Shown one piece after another: positions 58,780 through 64,000 of a DNA stretch of 64,000 nt. The notes beneath the pieces were generated by a model. That model did not search any database, was not told where the DNA came from, and saw only the letters and a list, made by a program, of their open reading frames with translations. The position numbers and the translations under genes are program-made. How positions within the stretch are numbered: position 1 is the stretch's first letter; each line of letters opens with the position of its first letter. Source of the stretch: Halorarum salinum (lineage in GTDB: Archaea; Halobacteriota; Halobacteria; Halobacteriales; Haloferacaceae); the NCBI RefSeq assembly GCF_013402875.1, contig NZ_CP058579.1, positions 3,162,001-3,226,000 on the forward strand, read 5' to 3'.

Positions 58780-59745
58780 TCAGAGCAGAGCAATGGCGAA
58801 CAGGAAATATATGACGATACTGATGATGTCCTGAAGTGCGGTGGCCAGCGGCCCGCTCCCGAGTGCCGGATCGACGTCTAACAGTATGAATCCTATTGGG
58901 ATGGCCGAGGCGAGGACTGTTGCAACAATACTGGAAATGAGCAATGAGAGGCCCACCACGACGCCGATTTGCGTCGAACCAACGATGACCGCGGCCCCCA
59001 ATCCGCCGAGGACGCCCAACATGATTCCGATAAGTATCCCGGCAAGGAGCTCTCGTAGCAGGTAGCGTCCATAATCGACGTCCGAGATGGCGAACGCCCT
59101 GATGGCGATGGCTTCCGACTGTGTCCCCACGGAATCAGCGATGTAAGCAACCACCGGAGCGAAAAAGGCGAGCGCGATGGTCTGCTCCAAGGTTGCCTCG
59201 AATTGACTCGTGACAACGCTGAGAATTAGTCCGGCAACCAACCCGAACAAGAGCCACGGGGCCCGTGTTAGGAACGCGACGCGAACTCGAGTAGAAGCGA
59301 GGTCTCTAATCCTGAGCCTGGCTTGCTGAATCCCAGCACTGAGAAGTATATCTTCGAGATGTTCCTCATGCATGGAGTCGATGATGGCCTTCGAGGTCAC
59401 AGCCCCGATGAGCTGACCATCGGCATCAACCACAGGTATCTCGGTGCGATCGCTTTTGATGGCGAGAAATACGGCGCGCTCTCGGTCAGCGTTTGGAAGC
59501 AACCGGGCTGTCACTGGCTCCATTAGACGCGAGGCAGGAATGTGGTCCGCCGACCCGAAGAGGGCGGCGATATCGATTCGACCGACGAGTTGTCCACCCT
59601 CGGTGACGTAGATAGTGTCAGCACTCTCCCACATCTCGCCGTCGAGTTGGTCCAGTATGTCACCTTTAGTGTCCTCTGGGTGGCAAGTGGGGATATCCTT
59701 TGATAGGATGTCTCGGATAGTCTCGTCCCCTACGCTTGACCCCAT
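58780..59745 (-). CDS. MgtE-like magnesium transporter (CBS pair + membrane domain)
   Basis: 321 residues. Two CBS motifs span about residues 10-120 (IYVTEGGQLVGRIDIAALFG, then IPVVDADGQLIGAVTSKAII). They are followed by the connecting helix and five TM segments (WLLFGLVAGLILSVVTSQ, IALAFFAPVVAYIADSVGTQ, LAGILIGIMLGVLGGLGA, LSLLISSIVATVLASAIPIG and IISIVIYFLFAIALL). PVVAYIADSVGTQSEAI is the ion-binding TM2/TM3 region, where the conserved pattern is PxxxxxxGNxGxQ. The usual N-terminal superhelical domain is absent, so gating may differ. It ends next to IS-end-like copy R2. Confidence 0.82.
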   Translation of the reverse strand: MGSSVGDETIRDILSKDIPTCHPEDTKGDILDQLDGEMWESADTIYVTEGGQLVGRIDIAALFGSADHIPASRLMEPVTARLLPNADRERAVFLAIKSDRTEIPVVDADGQLIGAVTSKAIIDSMHEEHLEDILLSAGIQQARLRIRDLASTRVRVAFLTRAPWLLFGLVAGLILSVVTSQFEATLEQTIALAFFAPVVAYIADSVGTQSEAIAIRAFAISDVDYGRYLLRELLAGILIGIMLGVLGGLGAAVIVGSTQIGVVVGLSLLISSIVATVLASAIPIGFILLDVDPALGSGPLATALQDIISIVIYFLFAIALL

Positions 59746-60005
59746 GTTAGAACATGTACCGAACCTACCCAGATAACATCAAGGGAGCGCTGAATACAGC
59801 CTCTGACTCGGTCACCACGATCCTGACGGAAGTCGAGCAGTTCGAGCCACGCGTGCTGAATACAGGGCGCGTATCTTGCACACTGCCTTTGCGAAAAACG
59901 GCGTCACCTACAGTCGGCTTCGTGTTCGACATCGAGAACGACGTCGAGCGTTCCTGGTTATTATCGGAGCGCGTTCGGAATCGTGAATTCCTGGTTGCAG
60001 GCCGT
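59746..60005. repeat. Gap with two isolated GCTGAATACAG motifs
   Basis: GCGCTGAATACAGCCTCT at 59788 and GTGCTGAATACAGGGCGCGT at 59853 are two solo right-end-type motifs in direct orientation. No CTGTTGAAA partner is visible. No gene seen; an ORF over 59754-60095 reads through both motifs and has no halophilic signature. Confidence 0.4.
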
Positions 60006-60401
60006 TCACGGATTTGTCGTCGTGTGCGTACCGCGGATGAACTGTATCACAGCAGCGAGGAGGACGAGACAGATGACGATCATCGTACCCTGTGAGACGG
60101 CCGCGATGGTCGATTCGACTGCGTCACCAGTTAGCAACGCGAGTATGTCTGGAATTCCACGCGTCGATCCCAGCACTCCGAGTACCGCCAGCAGACCGAT
60201 TCCGTAGGCAGCCAGTCGTTGCCGATCCGTCTGTTGGTTTCCCACCATGCCCAGGATAGCGATGAGAAGGCCGAAGAAGGCTGGAATGAGCGCCGTGATA
60301 CTCGCAAAGTCGGAGAGAACGTAGGCAGCGACGCCCAAGACGACGAGTGCGATTCCGAGTACGATGCCCAGCAGAAATACGGACATCCTGGAGCTCGCCA
60401 T
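60006..60401 (-). CDS. Small multi-TM membrane protein
   Basis: 131 residues with four TM segments: VFLLGIVLGIALVVLGVAAY, ITALIPAFFGLLIAILGMVG, LAAYGIGLLAVLGVLGSTRG and GTMIVICLVLLAAVIQFIRG. A short loop, NQQTDRQR, lies after TM2. The C-terminus is THTTTNP. It is similar in form to haloarchaeal uncharacterised membrane proteins; no family is named with confidence. Confidence 0.7.
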   Translation of the reverse strand: MASSRMSVFLLGIVLGIALVVLGVAAYVLSDFASITALIPAFFGLLIAILGMVGNQQTDRQRLAAYGIGLLAVLGVLGSTRGIPDILALLTGDAVESTIAAVSQGTMIVICLVLLAAVIQFIRGTHTTTNP

Positions 60402-60437
60402 GTACTGGACCTTGTACGGGGAAGGCGTATAGGTTTA

Positions 60438-60490
60438 CCCTCTGTATTCAGCAGGCCTTTTTGTCAGGTGATAAGGGTTTCAACAGAGCC
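60438..60490 (-). repeat. IS-end-like motif pair (copy R3, reverse)
   Basis: On the minus strand GGCTCTGTTGAAACCCTT (60490 inward) and TGCTGAATACAGAGGG (ending 60438) enclose about 20 bp. This is the best-preserved pair of the family. It lies between two divergent small genes. Confidence 0.55.
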
Positions 60491-60550
60491 TTCCACTTCC
60501 ACTGTCCGTGTGGCTCGGCTTGATACAAGTTTGCTGTCGAAGTAGTTTCA

Positions 60551-60787
60551 ATGTCGACATCCGGAATCACACGCGTCGACCTGGACGAGCCGACAGACGT
60601 CTGGCGCTTCGAGTGCCTTGAGGGCCACAGTAGCTGGCGACTCGCGGGCGACGTCATCTACTGTCGTACCTGTCGCGAGCAGCGGCTCGGCGCCGGCCAC
60701 ACCTATCTCTGGGACAAGCGAGAGGAGCAAGATATCGCCGTCGACGAGATCGAGTTCGTCGCCGATCGGTCGGAGTGGCGCCGATGA
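60551..60787 (+). CDS. Small zinc-ribbon-like protein
   Basis: A 78-residue protein starting MSTSGITRVDLDEPTDVWRF. Candidate metal ligands are ECLEGHSSW and YCRTCREQR, and the ending includes DIAVDEIEFVADRSEWRR. One CxxC plus Cys/His would suffice for a single zinc site. It is encoded immediately downstream of repeat copy R3. The family is not known. Confidence 0.6.
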   Translation: MSTSGITRVDLDEPTDVWRFECLEGHSSWRLAGDVIYCRTCREQRLGAGHTYLWDKREEQDIAVDEIEFVADRSEWRR

Positions 60788-60849
60788 AGAGTCGTCCGCT
60801 CTCAGCGATGCTTGTCGATCTAGCTACGGAGGCAGCCAAACGCCTTCGG

Positions 60850-61080
60850 TTAGTTCTCCTCTCGCTTAGGAACCCACTCGCCATTTCGTTCGAGTCTCGC
60901 CTTTTCGACGGCGACCAGTTCGCGCAGCGCCGACTCGATGTAGAGGACTCTCATCAACAGGAGGATTATCGCTGCTGCTGCGACACCCATCACGATGTTC
61001 CCGATGGCGAGCAGCGAGTAGAGAAAGCAGAACGCGGCGGCCAAGATCGATGCGAGCTCAAGATTCCTGTATTGTTCCAT
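60850..61080 (-). CDS. Small membrane protein
   Basis: A 76-residue protein: MEQYRNLELASILAAAFCFL, then two hydrophobic segments (FCFLYSLLAIGNIVMGVA and AAAIILLLMRVLYIES) and a charged C-terminal helix (VAVEKARLERNGEWVPKREE). It is 48 nt downstream of, and on the same strand as, the winged-helix gene, so possibly co-transcribed. The function is unknown. Confidence 0.6.
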   Translation of the reverse strand: MEQYRNLELASILAAAFCFLYSLLAIGNIVMGVAAAAIILLLMRVLYIESALRELVAVEKARLERNGEWVPKREEN

Positions 61081-61128
61081 GGGCCCGCGTTGAAAGGAAA
61101 CTTCTTCAGTGTTTTGTCATGATCCACG

Positions 61129-61401
61129 TTACTCAAGTTCGGAGGCGTCGAGTTCTCCGCGGAGGTACTCCTCCCCCTGGTCGTTGATCCGGTAGTAACC
61201 TCTGGAGGGTTTGTCGAGCAAACCGAGGTCGACGAGCTTCCGAAGGTGGTCCCCAACGTAGTCGGGGTGTTTGTCTATTCCATCTGCGACAGCGCTCGGC
61301 GTCCCAGCAACGTTCTCTTCCAACCATTCCAGTATCTCATCGTCGACTCGAGTCATCCAATCAGCCCGCCGTCTCCGCATTGGGTCAACTATGCGAAGCA
61401 T
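61129..61401 (-). CDS. Winged-helix regulator (PhiH1-repressor-like)
   Basis: 90 residues; ATG 61401 or 61380. RADWMTRVDDEILEWLEENV, then GTPSAVADGIDKHPDYVGDH, LRKLVDLGLLDKPSRGYYRI and the tail GEEYLRGELD form the compact wHTH typical of halophage PhiH1-repressor-like proteins, widespread in proviruses and plasmids. It is divergent from the overlapping array at 61633, so it may control that array. A direct repeat (AAGCATAGAT) overlaps its start region. Confidence 0.8.
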   Translation of the reverse strand: MLRIVDPMRRRRADWMTRVDDEILEWLEENVAGTPSAVADGIDKHPDYVGDHLRKLVDLGLLDKPSRGYYRINDQGEEYLRGELDASELE

Positions 61402-61494
61402 AGATGTTTCAATGCGAGTCTTTGGAGAGATTGGATATGGTTATGGGGTTCCTATACCAGTGAACAACTCTATCTATACCTTCAAAGCATAGAT
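61396..61494. promoter_or_regulatory. Direct repeats AAGCATAGAT in a divergent control region
   Basis: AAGCATAGAT occurs at 61396-61405, overlapping the ATG of the wHTH gene, and again at 61485-61494, with 79 bp between them, in an AT-rich segment separating divergent genes. They are plausible operator half-sites for the adjacent regulator. Confidence 0.4.
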
Positions 61495-61632
61495 TTATGT
61501 CGGGAGGGAGTAACAGCGTTTCCTAACGGAAGCACTTCGCGGACTCGTCACTCGGTGATGGGTCCCACCAAAAGCGGACCCGACGCTGGGACGTCGGCCC
61601 GCGCGGGCTTCCGTGATGTAGGCACGAAAGCC

Positions 61633-62397
61633 ATGTACGACGACACCACGCGGGGGCTTGAACCCCTCGCAACGACGGAGGGATCGGACACTAAGTGCCC
61701 CCACTGCAGCGAGCGCGCGCTCGGCATCGCGACGTCGGGCCCCGGCGAGCACAAAGTCGACCCATGCGGATGTGCAGTCGGAACCCACTCGGTTGCGGAA
61801 CTCGCGCACCTCAGCGGTCGCGAGAAACAGGCGCGCCCGATCGTCACCGACGGCGGAGAGGTCGTCGCGGACCCGCCCGACCAGGACGTTGGGACCGACG
61901 ACGTCGATGTCCACCCGACGGAACTGCACGCATTCCAGCGGCACATCCTCGCCGTCCTGGCCGAAGAATCCCGATACGGGCTCGCCATCAAGGAGGAACT
62001 CCAGTCGTACTACGAGCCCGAGATCAGTAACGCGCGACTCTACTCGAACCTGCCCGATCTCGCCGGGCAGGGCCTCATCGAGGTCAGCGCACTCGACAAG
62101 CGCACGAACCAGTACGAACTCACCGAGGCCGGACGCGACGCGATCGAGACGCACGCGCACTGGTACCGGGATCTGCTCGGCCTGCTCGATTCGGAAGCCG
62201 ACGAGGAGGCGGTGTACGTCTACCGATGTACCAGCAGAAATGCGCAGCCGAAGCTCCACTTCGATCCGGAGTGCTCCAAGCTCGGAACGTCCGAGACGAT
62301 CTCCCGGAAGCTGCTCTCGGTCTTCCCCGAGTCCCACCAGGACTGGTGTACGCAGTGTGCCCCACAGCGGGCGGACGACCAGGGAGGTGACGCCTGA
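61633..62397 (+). CDS. PadR-like winged helix protein with zinc-binding flanks
   Basis: 254 residues from ATG 61633; ATG 61558 is in frame. The N-terminal zinc module is TKCPHCSERALGIATSGPGE and KVDPCGCAVG, followed by a RPIVTDGGEVV linker. The central PadR-type winged helix is ELHAFQRHILAVLAEESRYG, SNARLYSNLPDLAGQGLIEV and NQYELTEAGRDAIE. The C-terminal Cys/His group (LHFDPECSKLG and WCTQCAPQ) may bind metal. It heads an array of overlapping genes; its stop overlaps the next ATG (TGATG). Confidence 0.8.
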   Translation: MYDDTTRGLEPLATTEGSDTKCPHCSERALGIATSGPGEHKVDPCGCAVGTHSVAELAHLSGREKQARPIVTDGGEVVADPPDQDVGTDDVDVHPTELHAFQRHILAVLAEESRYGLAIKEELQSYYEPEISNARLYSNLPDLAGQGLIEVSALDKRTNQYELTEAGRDAIETHAHWYRDLLGLLDSEADEEAVYVYRCTSRNAQPKLHFDPECSKLGTSETISRKLLSVFPESHQDWCTQCAPQRADDQGGDA

Positions 62398-62624
62398 TGT
62401 CGTGGACCATTTCGAACCGGCTCCAGTACGGCGCCGTCGTCGCGGCACTCGCCGTCCTCGGGACGAGCCTCGCCTACTCCCAGCTCGTCGCGACCGGGAA
62501 CGCGACCGAGGCGGCGATGCTCACCGCCTACTGGGTGGTGGCGTTCACGATCGTCTCCTGGCTGGCCGTCCGGAACCTCGGTGTCGACGAGCCGGTCACG
62601 GCCGAGGGAGGTGACGAGGCGTGA
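62397..62624 (+). CDS. 75-residue two-TM protein of the array
   Basis: MSWTISNRLQYGAVVAALAV leads into TM1, and MLTAYWVVAFTIVSWLAVRN is TM2. It ends EPVTAEGGDEA. The start overlaps the previous stop (TGATG) and the stop overlaps the next GTG (GTGA). Function unknown; small membrane proteins of this sort occur in halovirus/plasmid gene arrays. Confidence 0.7.
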   Translation: MSWTISNRLQYGAVVAALAVLGTSLAYSQLVATGNATEAAMLTAYWVVAFTIVSWLAVRNLGVDEPVTAEGGDEA

Positions 62625-63133
62625 CCGGGATCGTCGAGGTCCACGGTCACCGCCTCCAGCACTTCCGGCACGGGAGTGACGAGCAACGCTGCATCAGCTG
62701 TCCGCTCGTCGTCGATGAGTCGGAGGAGGCGGCGAGCGCCGACTGCGAACCCCGGCTCGTGACCGACGGTGGTCAGACTGCGAACGGCACTGATCGCTGC
62801 GGTACCTCGATGGAGAGGATAGAACCAGTGTCAGAGACGGCGAGAGAGCCTCAGCGATTTTGGCAGGTGTTGATCCCAAGAAGAGCGTTTGCTGGACACC
62901 ACTGTGCGAACACGTTGACCGAGAGTTCGGCGATTGCGTACACAGTCAGGAGTTCCGAAAGGGTGATGGATCGATCGTCGATCTCCTGCTGTCTGGAGGA
63001 GCGAAACAAGTTCCACAACAGAAGCACGCCCAGGACGGCACGGACGAGACGATCGGCGCCGCATACGTTCTTCTCCATACAGTCGATACGCTCTGATCGA
63101 CAAAAATTCCTTCCAGGGGGTGTGGAGGCGTGA
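62621..63133 (+). CDS. Zinc-motif protein of the array, apparently interrupted
   Basis: The 170-codon frame starts at GTG 62621 (M-TGIVEVHGHRLQHFRHGSD). The first 60 residues look genuine: EQRCISCPLVVDESEEAASA, then PRLVTDGGQT, echoing RPIVTDGG of its neighbours. The middle (62790-63110) is antisense to a clear DUF2892-type gene and has no coding look. The last codons GGVEA-TGA overlap the next GTG exactly as elsewhere in the array. It is best read as an array gene disrupted by insertion of the antisense gene, the frame being kept by chance. Confidence 0.45.
   Translation: MTGIVEVHGHRLQHFRHGSDEQRCISCPLVVDESEEAASADCEPRLVTDGGQTANGTDRCGTSMERIEPVSETAREPQRFWQVLIPRRAFAGHHCANTLTESSAIAYTVRSSERVMDRSSISCCLEERNKFHNRSTPRTARTRRSAPHTFFSIQSIRSDRQKFLPGGVEA
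62851..63078 (-). CDS. DUF2892 (YgaP-like) membrane protein
   Basis: 75 residues from ATG 63078: MEKNVCGADRLVRAVLGVLL, a hydrophobic middle (LSELLTVYAIAELSVNVFAQ) and the diagnostic ending WCPANALLGINTCQNR, which matches the CPxxxLLGINTC signature of the DUF2892 family. A TTTTT element on the minus strand precedes the start. Members often accompany rhodanese or sulfur-handling proteins; no such partner is here. It is nested antisense in the array gene 62621-63133. Confidence 0.8.
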   Translation of the reverse strand: MEKNVCGADRLVRAVLGVLLLWNLFRSSRQQEIDDRSITLSELLTVYAIAELSVNVFAQWCPANALLGINTCQNR

Positions 63134-63585
63134 GGTACCTCTGTCACTACCCGGCGGAGAGCCCGAAGGGGATCTGTTTCGACTGGCAGATATTCGAGGT
63201 GCTCTGGCGACTCTACGAGAACGAGGAGGAGCGCGGCCCGCTCGAGGGCGGCGTTCTCCCCGAGCGACTCGCCGAGGAGTTCGGCGCCTCGCCCGACACG
63301 ATGGCCCACCGCCTCCGCGGGATGCAGCGCGAGGGCGCCGTCACCCAACTGGAGACGTGGAACTTCGACTCGGGCCTGACGAAGAAATCCTGGGCGCCGG
63401 TCGCGCTGATCGACGACGTCGTCTGCCCGACCTGTGGGAAGATCGCGAAGGACGTCCAGCGCTCCGGGCCCGGCGACGTCCGCGCCTCCCCGTGTGGCTG
63501 TCCCGTCACCCCCGAGGAAGCGCTCGCGATCTCCGGAACGCGGCCCATCGTTTCCGACGGGGGCGTTCCCGGAGGTGACGACTGA
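63130..63585 (+). CDS. Winged-helix protein with CPxC / PCGC zinc module
   Basis: 151 residues from GTG 63130 (M-RYLCHYPAESPKGICFDWQ). The winged helix is FEVLWRLYENEEERGPLEGG, LPERLAEEFGASPDTMAHRL and GMQREGAVTQLETWNF. The zinc module is DVVCPTCGKIAKDVQRSGPG and RASPCGCPVTP, ending RPIVSDGG. That SGPG...PCGC...RPIV[ST]DGG block recurs in the array's first gene (61633). It is coupled by GTGA upstream and TGATG downstream. Confidence 0.75.
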   Translation: MRYLCHYPAESPKGICFDWQIFEVLWRLYENEEERGPLEGGVLPERLAEEFGASPDTMAHRLRGMQREGAVTQLETWNFDSGLTKKSWAPVALIDDVVCPTCGKIAKDVQRSGPGDVRASPCGCPVTPEEALAISGTRPIVSDGGVPGGDD

Positions 63586-63773
63586 TGGCGTGCAGTCGCT
63601 GCGGGCGGCAGTGTGCTGGCCGGCGCTGCGCGCACTGTCTCCGCGAGAAGAACCAGGAGGAGACCCGACAGTCGGGCGCGTTCGATATGGAGTCGTTCGA
63701 GTGTCCCAAGTGTGGAGGCGAAACGAGCGGTCGGAACGTCGTCTGTGCCAGCTGTCGCGGGGGTGCTGCCTGA
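63585..63773 (+). CDS. 62-residue double zinc finger protein
   Basis: MACSRCGRQCAGRRCAHCLR and SFECPKCGGETSGRNVVCAS (then CRGGAA) give eight or more Cys in two CxxC...CxxC ribbons. Both ends overlap neighbours (TGATG). It is probably a DNA- or RNA-binding or assembly factor of the mobile-element array. Confidence 0.7.
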   Translation: MACSRCGRQCAGRRCAHCLREKNQEETRQSGAFDMESFECPKCGGETSGRNVVCASCRGGAA

Positions 63774-64000
63774 TGGCGCTGTTCGACCTCAACGACGACA
63801 AGGAAGACCAAGAGGCATCGAAACTCGCCATCGAACTCAACTCGGTCGATGCCGTCCTCGGGGCGGGGCTCCAGCAAGACGAGGCGGGAACGTACGTCGA
63901 GGCCGTTCTCGACGAGGACCGCGATCGCGTGCCGGCCTCTATCGTCTGGCCGACCTACAGCGCCGAGTTCGGGATCGCCAACGTCTCCCCGCAGGGGACC
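63773..64000 (+). CDS. Hypothetical protein (3' end outside window)
   Basis: ATG 63773 overlaps the previous stop (TGATG). The visible 76 codons start MALFDLNDDKEDQEASKLAI, then ELNSVDAVLGAGLQQDEAGT and YVEAVLDEDRDRVPASIVWP, open to the window edge. Acidic, no recognised motif. Continuation of the overlapping array implies the element extends beyond the window. Confidence 0.6.
   Translation, partial: MALFDLNDDKEDQEASKLAIELNSVDAVLGAGLQQDEAGTYVEAVLDEDRDRVPASIVWPTYSAEFGIANVSPQGT

Noticed and set aside
59754-60095. 113-codon plus-strand ORF before the small membrane protein gene
   Set aside because: It reads through two IS-end-like motifs and then antisense to the membrane-protein gene at 60006-60401. 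No coding signature.
1-64000. CRISPR array, rRNA operon, riboswitch
   Set aside because: No regularly spaced identical repeats, no 16S/23S-like sequence and no recognisable riboswitch core were seen. The short repeats found are irregularly spaced.

Overview
The window is haloarchaeal chromosome. The evidence is high GC with a strong G/C third-position preference, acidic proteins, leaderless genes with a TATA-like T-rich box 24-30 nt upstream of the start, Tat and lipobox lipoproteins, and halophile-specific families. The order rad50, three small haloarchaeal genes, polB, sufCBD matches, from memory, the rad50-polB1-suf neighbourhood of Haloferax volcanii, so a member of the Haloferacales is likely. 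Genus cannot be given from sequence alone.

Region 1 (1-45.5 kb) is core chromosome. It holds DNA repair and replication genes (rad50 partial, intein-free polB1, nurA/herA, and a second operon with PolB2), Fe-S assembly (sufCBD), metal regulation (ferritin-like protein plus DtxR/SirR regulator), NAD kinase, carB, mptA (archaeal GTP cyclohydrolase), TrmB and HTH regulators, small lipoproteins and many haloarchaeal DUF proteins. tRNA-Gln(TTG) lies at 12976 and tRNA-Ile(GAT) at 45482. Three near-identical copies and one remnant of a roughly 200-370 bp intergenic repeat (9.9-10.4, 29.7-30.0, 31.1-31.3, 38.2-38.3 kb) explain several misleading long ORFs. An LD-carboxypeptidase (S66) gene at 28.8-29.6 kb is broken.

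Region 2 (45.5 kb to the right edge) is accessory DNA starting directly after tRNA-Ile(GAT). A palindromic operator/promoter drives a three-gene overlapping operon ending in an HUH-type Rep. Next come a protein carrying a free-standing MCM-type C-terminal winged helix, small orphan genes, cargo (universal stress protein, formate/nitrite channel, creatininase-like amidohydrolase, two alpha/beta hydrolases, MgtE-like transporter) and a short tyrosine recombinase at 54.7 kb. The region is AT-richer in places and littered with two families of short repeats: a CTTCCGAGA-N9-TCTCGGAAG palindrome, and pairs of CTGTTGAAA / GCTGAATACAG motifs resembling insertion-sequence ends. The right end (61.6-64 kb) is a second tightly overlapped array of zinc-finger/winged-helix genes typical of a plasmid or provirus control module. 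One of its genes contains an antisense DUF2892-type gene.

The most interesting locus is 33.0-36.3 kb: a degenerate RecA/RadA-like protein with no P-loop, a hidden 33-codon ORF, a 107-residue helical protein and a PolB2 without exonuclease motifs and with a substituted motif C. All are joined by 1-4 nt overlaps, an arrangement reminiscent of a translesion 'mutasome'.
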